Origin: Paulownia fortunei | Lineage: Eukaryota; Streptophyta; Magnoliopsida; Lamiales; Paulowniaceae | Length of the DNA: 64,000 nucleotides | Reading direction: 5' to 3' | NCBI GenBank assembly: GCA_019321725.1 | Contig: CM033106.1 | Coordinates: forward strand, 28,012,118-28,076,117 | Shown: positions 1-13,200 of the stretch, piece after piece | How positions within the stretch are numbered: position 1 is the stretch's first letter | Layout of the letters: each line of letters starts with the position of its first letter | Translations under genes and position numbers: made by a program | Notes under the pieces: model-generated | Told to the model about the DNA's origin: nothing | Database searches by the model: none | Seen by the model: the letters and a program-made list of their open reading frames with translations, nothing else

Positions 1-1529
1 TTTTTTCCACAGTTTCATTCTTCTTCTTCTAGGTAAATAGACGATTATGCCCTTGATAGAAAAACAAAATACCTGAACGACCCATCACCACAGCTATCTG
101 GGCCGCAGCCACGGATGACTTTTCCAGAGCCTAGAGCAGGTCATGTAGCCCACATACTTCTAAAGCCCAATATCACTCTGGGCCTTGTAGTTTTTGTCCA
201 AAGAAAACCAATGGTTGAGCCCACTGTCTGGTTACGGAAATTTCACATTATCATATTTCCTCCATTTATTGTTACTGAGGAATGATCAATTATTTAACAT
301 TAATTTAGTTAATGGCTCAAAGGTTTTTCTTTTACTTTTTTCTTTAATGATGTAAAGTTACAGAAAGATGAAACTGAAACATTTTGGATTTTTTTTTTCT
401 CAATTTAGTTTTTGAATATTTCATTGACATATAATTAGATAATTAAATTGTTTATATCGTAGTAAGAACGAGGGCATCAAATTAATTTCGCGCACATTTT
501 CACAATACTTTTTTATTTTTTGAGGAGTTGGGTTAAATTGATTGTTCAAGATCTCTTTATTTTTTATGTAAACGTAGTCTAGAACCAATTTTTAAATTTT
601 TTTTTTATATTGACGTGACGGCCGCGTCTCATCGGATCGGCCGTGGCTATTAGAAATGGGCCCTTTGATGCTATCACCTAACTTCTACCCAAGAATAGGT
701 GATGACCAATAGCCAATAGGAGACCAGTATTTTCCTGAAGATTTTTGGTCCATTTTGTTAGGAATAAGATGAGGAGGAGTGTTCCTTTTGTTTTTTCCAT
801 TTCTTTGTTTGCTCATTATCTGCAAACCAAGGTTGTAAATTTCTTAAAATATCTTATAAAATATTTAATAAAGTTTTTAAAAGTCGAGAATACAAGTTTC
901 CAAAATAATTACAAAGTTGTTGTTATTAATATTTTTTAAGTTCTATGATCTTATTTTACTCAATACTTTAAGAATTTATTTTTAAAAATTTGATATATTA
1001 TCGTATAAGTTTCAAAAAATTAATTTATAATATGTTGGAGTTTATAAAATCTTTTAAATAAATTTAGTCCGACAACTTCTTAATCTTTTATTCTTTTTTC
1101 CCAAACCTATATCATTCATTCATATGCGCCTTATTGTAGGAGTAGGACCAAGATTATTCAAAAAGTATTAAACAACCAAATAACAAGAATTGAAAAAATC
1201 ACAATTTTAACTTAGACTTAAATCTAAAATAATCTTTCAGTTTCGTCCTCGAGATTTAAATCTGGAATAACCTTTGTTTTCATCGTTTAACCTAAATTTA
1301 TTTGCAAAAGTTAATATTAATAACTATATAGCAGCAACTTCTTGTCATGACTGGAAAAAAGTTTTCTTAATTTTCAAACTCAATTAAATATATAATTCAG
1401 AATGATAATTTTCACACTAATTAGACAAAAAATTTATGTAGATGCAAAAAGTGCCAAGATTCCACCACTCAACACACCACTATTGATAATTTAGCCTCTT
1501 AAAAAGCATTTTTAGCAAGTCACACACAC
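1..1529. other. Gene-free flank left of the duplication
   Basis: I see no supportable gene here. The first ~240 bases are less AT-rich than the rest, and there is a short GC-rich patch at 610-740. Neither gives an open frame with recognisable protein features. The remainder is AT-rich noncoding DNA. Similarity to the second half of the window begins only near 1530, so this stretch lies outside the duplicated block. Confidence 0.5.
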
Positions 1530-4500
1530 ACATAATCAGCAAAGAATATCACAATTACCCAAAAAAAAAAAAAAATTAGCTCAAATAACAAAGACAAGAA
1601 GAACAAGAAAGTACATGGACTACCCACTACTTCCCCAGAATATCACATTTTATTTTTTTGTTTGTTTGTTTCTATACGAGGATAATATTAATTTTCATTA
1701 ATTTCTACAAATGGAGGTAGAAGATTTTTTGGAATCTTTCAAGATTTGGGCAGAGCAGCAGAAAAAGGGTTTTTCTATTCTTGTGCGGGTTAATCAGCCG
1801 TCAGATTATTATTGGACACAAGAGGAAGAAAAAGGCAAACAAAGTACATTTTGCCAACTTACACCATGATGAAATGATTCAACTTTAGGGAATCTCAAGT
1901 TACTTTTAGATAAGAAGTCCTTTTATTTGAGTATTCAACTTGCCAATATTTTATCAATTAATGTACAGTTTTGTTTACATGATTTTTGTACAAGTGGACA
2001 ATATATATTGTGTAACCATGAATAAATATTTTATTTTATACTTATTTATTATTCAAATATCGATTATACTCTAATTATCAGTCTTAAAATATATTTTTGT
2101 GGTTCCAACTGTTAATTAGAGCACACAATTACACAAATTAAGATCTTTTTTTTTTTTTTTCCATAAGTGATCAATTTCACCATTTGGTGCATCAAGATAT
2201 CAAAAATTAATTAAGTATAATTAATGATTCTGAATTAAAGCATAGAAGGATAGAAACTACTAATAAACCCTATAATATCTGAGTTTTGGAACCTCAAACT
2301 TACCTTGCAACAAGCAACGAATCACGAGAATGGATGAGATTTACTAAAACTGCTAAGGCAAGAATTTATACCATTGCCATTCGAATCTTGAGCACAGAAC
2401 AAGTGGAGAAACGGGATATCAAGCATTCACATGATCCAAATAAAAAAAATAGTGGATATGATCCAAATGGAGCATAGGATTCAAACTGTTAAAAAAAAAA
2501 AAAAAGAATAGTTTAGAGAAAAAGGAATTCTTACATCTTGAAAGCTTGGTATTAATTTGAAAGTTCTTTAAATGGCCATCAATTGCTATAAGTAGAGTTA
2601 AAGCACACACCATTTATTAATTGAAATTGAAACTTTAATATTTGGGGCATGTAAATCTCCACAAAATAAAAAAATATTTCCACATAAGCACATGGAATGG
2701 TGCCTGAGAGATTTCCATAATCGAATAATATTTCTGGCCACAATTGAAACATGGATTGCATAGAATTATATCATTTCTTTTTAAAGAAAAGGGATGAATT
2801 TAAAAAATAGGTTGTTTATGCTAGAGTTTGAAAAAGGGATGATTTTTTTTTTTAAAAAAAAAGGGTCAGAATTTCGTTTTTGTCGATTCTTGACAAAGTT
2901 TTTACAAATTAATTTTCATCAAACCCTATATATTCAATGTTTATTAAGGATACAAGAAATCTAGTTTGGTGCTTTTGGGGCATAAAATTAAGGGTTTTTT
3001 AAGGACAAGATATTTTAAAAGAAAAAAAGAAATTAAGCTTAAACATAAAACTTGAAAACTAAGTTACTACGCACCGGAAACCTAATGTGATAATAATATT
3101 ATATGTTGTTTTTATTTTCCTTTGTTGTGTCATCAGATAGTTGTCCGAATCTTGTAATTCAATAACAGAACTATATATTTTTCTTTAAAGAAAATATTAT
3201 AGCCGGGGAACTTAAGTCCATATTAGGATCATTTAGATAATTTTCAACTTACTTATTTAATTAAAAAAAACTAATTAAACAGATGTTTAAAATGTATAGC
3301 CTCGATAATTATTCTCTATTTTTCAATGAAAAGTAACTAAGATAACTTCACACAGAGATGAAGCAAAGCAACAATAATTTCCTTAACCCTATGAAGAACC
3401 TTGTTTGCACCTGTTTAGGTAAGAAAAACTACATATCCTTGACAGTTGCAACTCCAACCAACCTGAAACAAAGATAAACTTTAGAACCTACCCCCCCAAC
3501 CCCAAAGTCCCCACTCCCCGACCAAAAAAAAAAACCCTTGTCTCATCGACTGTCCTAATCTGAAAACTTAATTACATAAGTAGTACTTTTTAGTCCTAAT
3601 CAAATTAAATGTGTCTTATGTTTTCATGTTTTACTATTATTGCACTTTTAATATAATGTTTTGCAGCAATATAAAAAATCTCAACTTGAAGAATATGGTT
3701 CATTACAAAAAATGAGCTTTTCATGTGTTGATCCGACTAACTATAACATAATTATGCACTGTATTTTTTCACTAATCACTATTTTAACATATTAATTTAA
3801 AATTCTTAATCCAGACCGAATATACATTGACAGTTTCCCAATAAAATAAATAGCATACATTGTTAGGTTTACACCTCAGAAGAAAGTCAATGACCTTACA
3901 ACAACACACACAGAGGTATGAGGAATAGAAATTCAAAAGAAAAACAAAAATAATAATTTAGGACGATGAGAACGTATATATATATCATCAGCACTGTTAA
4001 CATCGCCCATCAAATTAAAAAAAATATTTTCGCATATTAAAATGAGAACACCTTAAACCTAAAAGATTAAATAATTTTGACTTGAGAGTTTTGAGATTAC
4101 GGTATTTTGTTTTTTAATTGAAAACCAAGCATTATGGTCCACGAAATAATCAGTAAAAGATTCTCTGCAGTGAGCTATGTATACTTGCATATATAATATA
4201 TTATCATTAACAAATAAAATATATTAAAAGCACAGTTTCTTCTTAATTAACAATAAATATTTTCCTAGGGGTTCACACATGATGCTTGAAGATCTACACT
4301 AGGGTTTGTTGCTAGCCAATTTGAGAAAATTTCGGGCTGTTTAAATTTTGCCTTCAAGTCGTTTCAAAATAAAGTTTTATTTTTTTTTAAAATAGTTTTT
4401 TTTTTAAATTATCATTTTAAATAAAATAATAACATGATAATACAGACTCTCAATTATTACTTCCAACATTAATATAAAAATACACAAATAATTTTTATAT

Positions 4501-5193
4501 TTGAAAATATATTTAGAAATAGAGACATATGAAATTTTAAATATATAGTACACCATGATTGGTGGAAGAACCCTAAAGCCACTGTTCTACCTGTCAATCA
4601 TCTATACGCCAGACAACAACATGAAATTTCTAAATCATTTCAACAGCTTTTCACAAACCATCGCACCAATCACCAAAAGGTCTTCTCATTTTTTGAGTGT
4701 ACGAGGAAGCCATTACTTCCTACTTTCTCGAGTATAAAATTAAAGTACTCTCTGTTTTCGATCGACGTTTTGATCTTGTTTAGTTTTATTGTTTTATTTC
4801 TTAGAGATGGGTTTTGAATTCGTCTTAATTTGATGTAAGTAATAACTTTAAATCATAGAGGGTATTTAGTTGAATTTATAATTTTTTTAAGATAATTCAT
4901 AAATATTTGATAAATTTTTAATAAATAAACTTATATACTTACAAAATAAAATGTGAAGAATGTTATAAATTTTTTAAAATATTTAGAGATTTTTTTTTGT
5001 TTTGATCATATTAATTGTAAAATTATCGTTACTAATATCTTATAAAAAATTTATTTAAACACTTTAAAAATTAATTTTTTTAAAATAAAATTTAATATTT
5101 TATAAAATTTAAAAAATATTTTATAGAATGTAACAGCTTGTAAAATAAATCCAAACACCCTGTTAGTGTTGAATTTCAACTAAAACCACCAAA
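1530..5193 (+). other. Distal upstream region of MADS copy A
   Basis: This 3.7 kb holds no convincing gene. It is AT-rich and broken into stretches that align with 45343-49158, for example around 1600-1770, 2560-2760, 3350-3470 and 4130-4320. Being retained in both copies, those stretches are candidate distal promoter segments. The short open frames at 2286-2477 and 4555-4737 have no protein-like features and are not conserved as open frames in copy B. Confidence 0.45.
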
Positions 5194-5203
5194 CCATTTT
5201 TGG
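5194..5203 (+). promoter_or_regulatory. Perfect CArG box upstream of MADS copy A
   Basis: The sequence reads CC-ATTTTT-GG, a perfect match to the MADS-protein binding consensus CC(A/T)6GG, 366 bases before the ATG. Copy B has the equivalent site CC-ATTTTA-GG at 49159-49168 in the same flanking context. The substitution between them falls inside the A/T core and keeps the consensus. MADS genes are often auto- or cross-regulated through such boxes; that role here is inference. Confidence 0.5.
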
Positions 5204-5279
5204 TTTTCCAAATCAAACAGCTCCATGTTTTCTAAGGAAGTTTTTACCCTTTCTTGGAAACCAGTTTATGTCATTTCCA

Positions 5280-5285
5280 TATAAA
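5280..5285 (+). promoter_or_regulatory. Probable TATA box of MADS copy A
   Basis: TATAAA lies 289 bases before the ATG and is followed about 50 bases later by a CT-rich stretch (about 5332-5350), typical of a plant 5' leader. Copy B has TATAGA at the matching place (49245-49250). The start of transcription would be near 5310, giving a leader of roughly 250 bases that could contain a small intron. No transcript data were available. Confidence 0.4.
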
Positions 5286-5568
5286 GCTGAAAAGAACTAT
5301 TCCAAAATCATTTGTTCCAAAGTTCTTGTGTCCCTCTCTCTCTTTCTCAAAACTCAAATTAGTAAGCCCCTATTTTGAGTTCTTTTCTTGTCCTTTTTCA
5401 TCTTTTGTAGATTGCTCAAAAAATGTTCTTACCATTTTGATTAAAAATCATCCATCCTTTGATTTTATGATTGCCCTCATTCTAATGTTGACTTATTTTT
5501 GATTGATCTACTAGATAAAAAGAAGGAGATTAAGGAAACCCTAGAATTTTTTCCAGAGAAAAGAGGAT

Positions 5569-7154
5569 ATGGGGAGGGGTAAGATTGTAATCCGTAGGAT
5601 CGACAATTCGACTAGTAGGCAAGTCACTTTCTCAAAGAGAAGGAATGGATTGCTTAAGAAGGCTAAAGAGTTGTCAATCCTCTGTGATGCTGAAGTGGGA
5701 TTGATTATTTTCTCTAGCACTGGGAAACTCTATGATTTTGCAAGCACCAGGTTTGATAAACTTCCATACATTCTTTTATTTTCTCTCTAAATTTACACAA
5801 TTGTTTATTACATTCTCACTTTAATCCTTCTTTTATGGAAATTATACATATCATTAGTTACTATATTCCCAATATTTGTACATTAGGTCTTGATTTTTCT
5901 TCATAGTTATTATTACTTTCTTTTATATGTATATATATATACACACACACATATATATATATATTGGAAAATTGCTAAATAAACAAACCTTTTTCCTTTC
6001 GTCAATTCCAACCATCGCATTGCTTGATAATGCACGATGTTTGTGCCTACACGCGCGCGTGTTTACACGTGTGTATGTTGTGCATGTGTGTCCATGCAGT
6101 GCAGTTTGCTGAGGTAGAAACCCTGCCTGTCTTTGCTGCATATATAGATATGCCTTTGATTGATGCAAGTTCATAGTGGTACTGATTAAAAGTTCAGGCA
6201 ATGAGTAATAGAAGTTATACTTTTGAAAAAGGAAAAAAATGTTTTACCTGAAAAATGCTTGCCATTTTTAAGATGATAATAAATTAAGTAGTAGTACCAG
6301 TCAAGGTGATAAATTCTCAGCAGGTGAATCCTTAATTAACAAACATAAATATCCCTTTTTCGATTTCTTCTCTTGTCCAAATTTTCAACATTAGTACACA
6401 CATGATGCAAATCAGACAACAAATAACATACTTATACATGCAAAATGTTATATAATAACTGCATGAGAAAATTATTATTATCCTTCATCTTTCAGATTGA
6501 TATATAGAAAGAACATATAATAAATATGAGATCATAACACAAACAACTTTAATTTAATTCATCATGAAAGACTATGTACATGAGGACGAAAAAGAAAATA
6601 CTAATTTTTCATTTATTTAGCCCCAAGAAATTGGGCAAATGTTTGGATATAAGATGAATAAATTAAAGAAATAAAGAAATATACAGTTTATATTTGGACT
6701 GTAGAATGATGCATGCAGATTTATGCAATTTACTTGAAGGCTCCCTGATTCTAATCCTATGTTTATGAATAAGATGTTCTTAAATATGAATAGAGATTTT
6801 AATACTAACTAAAACTGTAGTTGTTTTAGGATCAAGCATTTGGATGCTTTGGAATTGTTCAGCATCAGATAGGTGATCAGGTTTGAATGACTAGAAAATA
6901 AATCAGAAAAGTTGAAGACATAATGACTAAAGTTTTTAGATTTTTGGTTTTTCCAAGTTTTTGGGTCAACACTCCCCCCCCAACCTCCCCCGTCCCAGGA
7001 TTGACCTTTGAGGGCCTTCTTTCCTGTGAACTCTATTAGTTGCAGAACCCCTCAAGGATGTTTTTTGTCCTTCTCCCAGTGGGAAAGAGGGCATCTGCCA
7101 CAGTCTGTTGAGTTGAATGACTCAGGCTCTTGAAGAGATTTGTTCAGTGTAACC

Positions 7155-7202
<48 letters not shown>

Positions 7203-10200
7203 AGTTTAGTTTAGGAATAATTAACAAACTCACTTGGTCATTATTCAGTAAGTAGCATGAAAATTTCCAAAAGGACATGCATTCATACTTAAAAAGAGAC
7301 TTGACACCTACATTACAGCCCCAGTGACAGTTTTTTTTGATATCACGAATAATTTGAGATTAGGTAACTAAAATTTAAATATGTACTTTATAAGTCTTAA
7401 GCTATGATGAACAGAATTTCTATAAATGAATTGTATCCATATATTCGATACTTAGATACAATATAATACTTCTTGATACTCCTTAGATATATATTCGATG
7501 CTTCATATCATGTAAATTAATTGATAAATATAAAAATAAAACAGACGCATGTGTCCAATAATTTTATCATATATGCTAAACGTGTCCAATGCTAATAAAA
7601 CACAAATTGTGTGATACAAAAACACAACATCTTAAAAAATATTAAAAATCTGATTATATAAAAATGTCTATCGATTTTTATGTTAATTTGAGTTTACTTT
7701 TAATGATATATATACTATACATTTAGATGGCATTTTAATTCCTTCTTATCATAACATCACTAATTTGATTTCTTTTACACAACTCCACAAATATTCTATG
7801 CTTTTACTTGTAATATAAATAAAATTAAATACAATTGCTTTTAGGTAACGTATCATATTCATGTTGCATGCAACATTTTTGATAATTTTTGTGTTGCAGT
7901 ATTCATATAATATCATATCCATATACATGTATCAATACAACATAGGTCTTAAATCAAGTTGGATTCCCAATCCATCTTGTATGTTAAACTTTGAATTGAT
8001 GCCCTTTCATTAATTTATCATAATGATTTTATTTTAATTGGAATTTAGTTATTCACCATATACAAGGTTCCCGATAAATATACATGCTGAACAGTTAAAG
8101 TATCCAATTCATAATTGGCTAATTCATCGGTTGAATTTTGATTTTACCTGTTTGTTTCCTGATATGTTCATCAAATAGCTGTCAACAAATCACTTTGAAA
8201 CAATTTGTAAAAACAGTACTAGCTAGGGCAACAATTTAACTCTATCCTTTTACAACAGCCAACAACTTGAACTAGGGTTGCAGAAAACAATTTGCTTTCC
8301 TCAGTATCCCTTGTCCTAATATATTGGCATGGTCTCATAATATAGCTTTAGCTGTCTCAATTCTCATTCCAAACAATTTGTTTAACAATAATTAAAAACT
8401 AATGCAAGCTTACTTAGAGGGCCTAAAGGAAGAACCATCTCATAATGGAAATTTTGTACTGTATTTGGATCTATTTTCAGAAAATATGTATTGAAGTTAT
8501 AGATTCGAGTAACTCAAAGAAATTTTGATTGAATTATGATACAAAAAAGAAAAAGATTGAATAATCATTCTATGATGAAAATAGAATAACCACATCTTTT
8601 TTATGTTGTGTACACAACAAGTCTGTGCTCCACTATACAAAATATTTTATGAATCTAGAATAGAGGGGGTAAGGGCAAGGGTTTGTTGTTGACAACTCTA
8701 AAATCGGAAAGAAATTTGAGAATTTGTAGGGTATGGGATTGTAGTCTATATAGAATTATGATAAAAAGGTATCCATTAACACCAATCTAAAAAATTTAGG
8801 CCTATCAATCAGTTGATTCATTCTAATTTATTGATTTAATCGATTCGAAACAGTAGAAGTGATTTTTGCAAATATGAATCCCCCCTTTTTTTAAAAAAAG
8901 TTGTAAGAAAATAATCTTCTCCTTATCTTAGAGGAGCATCGAAAGAAAGATCTTTCTTTACTTTGATGAAAAATTTTCAAATATTGGAAAAAATCCAAAT
9001 TGGTCCCTGAGATTTCAACTGGTTGTCAAAACATCCCTAAATTTTTTTATTTTGTCAATGTTGACCTTCTGATATAATTCTGTGACAAATGCCGGCAAAT
9101 GAAGGGAAATTTGGTATTTGTACACAAAAATCATTACACAAAACAAAGCAGATTAGGAATTTGTCAAAATTATACTTGAGGTTTCTAATTTTTTGTCAAT
9201 TTTATCATTTAAAATCCAGCAAATAAAGGGTATTTTGGTAGTTGTAATAAAAGAAAACGAAATAAAATAAAGCTAACTAAGGACAATAAATTGAATTTAT
9301 CTGAATAAATTCTTCTTATGATAGGAATTTTCTTGCTTAGCGGCTATAAATTAATACAAAAATAGATTAATTATCCTTTTTAGGATTTCAGATATAAACA
9401 CGCACTTGGGTTAAGATTGAAGCTTTATGATCTAACAATAAAACAAAGAACAGGTAAAGATTAGGCCTTGGTCATGTGGGCAAGAATTATTACAAAATGA
9501 AGTAACTTTTTTACTTTATAGTACTTTTAATACATAACATATAAATAGAGTAATCTAACATATATAGGGGTATTTTATTAATCTAATAGAAAATACATTT
9601 TATTTGCCATAACTTATCAATGAAATTTGGTCAGGACACATAAGGATAACATTGACAAAATTAAAAATCATAGAGATGATTTTGATTATTAATATAAACT
9701 TTAGGATGATTTGGAAAATTTCCCACAAATGTTTCTTCGTGTTAAAATGAAAATGTAATTGGATTATTGAGTTGCATATTTTGACCAAGTTAATTTAATA
9801 TTCAATTTTGACAAAACATATTTGATTTACATAATCTCAAATGTAAAATAAAAAATATTTTTTTAAAATAAGGTGCAGACTTTTTTGGAAATGCTTTCAA
9901 AAGACATTTCATGAAAATATTTCAAACCAAACACCATTTCTCCTCGAAAACGTTAAATTCATTTCCCAGAAATGACTCCAAAGATAGCCTTGATATTTCA
10001 TCACCATCTTTCTTCCAAACCAGGACAAACTGATATGGTCATAAGAAATGTTTTGGTCAAATTATAGTCAGATGTACGTTATACACTGCTTTTATAGAGT
10101 AAATGGATACATATATCTGATGGAACCACTCTTTCAACTGATTCTCAGATTCTTGTAAATGCTGTAAAACTAGATTCATGCATTTTCATATGTAGAAATT

Positions 10201-13200
10201 TCTGATACTTTTCTTGCATGAAATCCCTGAACAAAGATGGTAATGGCACATTTTAATGAATCTCTTGTATAAAGCTCTGTGACAGGAGATTGCGTATTTG
10301 TATGGAAACAGTGACATCACAGATAATCTGTTCTCTTTTCCATTTCTATCAGCATGAAATCCGTGATTGAACGATACAACAAACTAAAAGAGGAGCATTA
10401 CCTTCTGCTGAATCCTAACTCAGAGATCAAGGTACCTTAAATAAACTATCTATTACTATACAATAAACTCTCTATTACTATGTTATTTTCAGTTCCCTGA
10501 ATGAAGAATTTGCCAATGCTACATTTCATAAAAATATGACACACTTTGCAGCAGCTTCAGATGGGAACAATATGTGAATGGATCATCCCAGTGATTTTCT
10601 TCCTCTAACTTCTGTACATGTTCACAGAAAACACACAATCATATAAACTTAAGGGCATCATTAACTAAAATCTGCTCCATGTCCCCCTGGTATTCAGCAT
10701 CTATTACTATGTTAACTTGCATGCTTAATTTAATCTACTTTCCTAGTGATGGACATTTTCCAACTGCTGTCTATGTGACTGATGTACCTAAGAAATTCAC
10801 ATCATCTCTTTGGCTGCATTTCTGTCATCTGTTCCATGTGTTGCACTACTCGCTTGTGTATTCACTTGTCACAGAAGTGACATGGGCAGTTGCGGGGGAC
10901 AGTGGTTGAATTGTTGATGAGATGGTGTTGTTTGCATTGTGTTGACGATAAATTGATCTGAAGGTGAATATATCTTGGCATAAGCTATATTGATCAAGTA
11001 CGTATTACATTATGGAGGTTGTCTACATTATTTTGTGTAATGGAAGAGGTAGGTTGCTGATTTCTTCAGAAACTATAGTCATCTAAAGATCCATAATGGG
11101 ATTGATTAGGCTACATCAAAGGGCTGATAAGATTGAAGCACTTTGACCACTAGCCCATACAGACACAAAACAAAGTAGAGGAACTCAAGATAATACTCTA
11201 CCAAAGCAACATCGAGATTAAGGGGTAGAATACAGTAAGAGATTCGAGATTAAGGGGTAGAATACAGTAAGAGATTTCGGACGTGCTAGAGACCAGGACA
11301 GTGGAGAAAGACCTGAAACCCCTCAAGAACAAGAGTATCTCGCTTAATACTACAGGGGCCAATGAAATTAAAGTCCCTTTTTCAGAACCCCTTTTCATTT
11401 GTATGGATAAAATGAGAAACATTTTGTTCTTGCAAGACCTATGCCAACTTTGTATAATCAAAAACTTAGGAAGTTTGAGCACCTTGGTGTAAAGTTGACA
11501 ACTTTTACCGCTGCTAAGGATCCAACAGATACATTGTAGTCTTGCTGGAGGTAGATGTTACAGAATGCTAATGTTCAGTTCCTCCAAATAAGTCTTGAAG
11601 TGACCAAAAGCAGTTCTTAAACAGGGTCCAAATGATATGAGGATTTTTTGACAGTACATTGTCAAAACAGGAAGGAAGACATTAGAATGTGTTTGGGTTT
11701 GAGATGAATCTAAATAGCCAAATTGGCTCTCACCCTTCAAGGATCAACTAGGTTTGTGACAATGTTATTCGAGTTAAATAATGTAGTAAAATTCGGAGGC
11801 AGTGCATGCATTAGCATCATTATCTAGATGTGCAATTAACATTTAGTTTGCCGGAAACACAGAATGTTTGGCAACGACTGTCTGCAGGAGGAATTAGGAG
11901 GATTATATTATTAGTTTGTGAGGGAAAGTCTATTCCGGCTTTTTCAACTACAAGTTTAGGCTTGGTATAGATATATGGAGTATTCTGCTAATTGATGGGG
12001 AATTTTTAGGGTCTCAGGAAGCTCTGGTCCTAGGACATCTCAATTGTGCATATATGGGTCTCATATGTGGGACTCGCATGGTTAAGAGACTGTAATCTCC
12101 ACTTACCAGTGCATCCCACGTTGAATTACCATACAACCTCTTACCTTATATGGATAGATATGGTACCACAATCTGGACAAGATTCAAGTGTCTATACACG
12201 GAGGAACAAAAACAATATTTGAACTTAAGAGCTTCAGCCCATGCTTTGAGAAACATGCATCCTATAAGCATTGTTCGCTTATATGCCTTCTCCAAGAAAT
12301 CTTCAAAGCATTTTTTGAGAGTACCCTAGCTTTCAAATGCATAAAGAGAAAGCTTACTTCTGTGCTTATAACCATTTTCAAAGCTGATGTATTTAGAAAC
12401 AGATTAATAAACAACTTAGAATGCTTATAAACCCACAGTGCTTGTTCGATATCCCTCTTCAACTGTTTGGCTGCAAATATAGAATGAGGCTAGAATAGTA
12501 TAGCATAGCCTTCCACATTCTTCTGCATTATTCAGTCAAATGAATAGCAAGAAATGAATGAAAATTGATTAATTATGACTTCAGATATATTTGGGAGAAT
12601 TTACCCATGAAATTGTATGTATAATACACTTTACAATGAACAATCTAAGTTTTATGATATTAATATTTTATTTTATAGAATACTAGTCAATAATTCAGTG
12701 ACTCATATGGTTTGACCAGGAACAACTATCTTTCAATGGAAGATGATTTCTCCCTCTTTCGATGGTAGTTCAGTTGCTGTCTGGCTTCATCTAAAACTAT
12801 ATTTGACACATTCTCTGAACATTACACCATGAATATACAGAACTGATCTCATCTGAAAGTCTCTTAACAATGGCAGGACTTCGAAGATTTATGCATAGAT
12901 ATAAGAAAAAAAATAGAATATTGAGATGACCACGGATTGGGAGGAAACTGAAGTGATTCATTCTATAAATATCTAGAGATGGTTTCATTTGCATGGATCT
13001 CTTTGAAAGAACATATACTTCAGAATTACGTATATCATAAGGTCAAGAATGATCAATACTTACCATACACTCAAAGACGTTGTTGAGTTTCTAGCTTGTT
13101 GAATGGAGAGTCCTCTCGCTTTGCCAGGGATATTGCATCTTGAATTCGCAAAGGTATATTGCATCTTGAATTCGCATATTGCTGAAACAGCAATTCCGCA

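Noticed and set aside
745..939. 64-codon plus-strand open frame
   Set aside because: Low-complexity, AT-driven composition (Lys, Phe, Ile, Tyr), no start context or domain, and no partner elsewhere.
5254..5502. 82-codon frame just upstream of MADS exon 1
   Set aside because: It lies in the leader and promoter region, overlaps the TATA-like element and is not kept open in copy B.
5569..5790. MADS exon 1 frame read through to a stop at 5790
   Set aside because: The last 13 codons are intron; the conserved donor after position 5750 and the 182-nt exon length give the right boundary. The same holds for 49556-49777.
10679..10909. 76-codon frame in intron 2 with a similar frame in copy B (52820-53095)
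   Set aside because: The two frames differ by indels that shift reading frame and show no coding-type substitution pattern. Shared DNA is explained by the block duplication.
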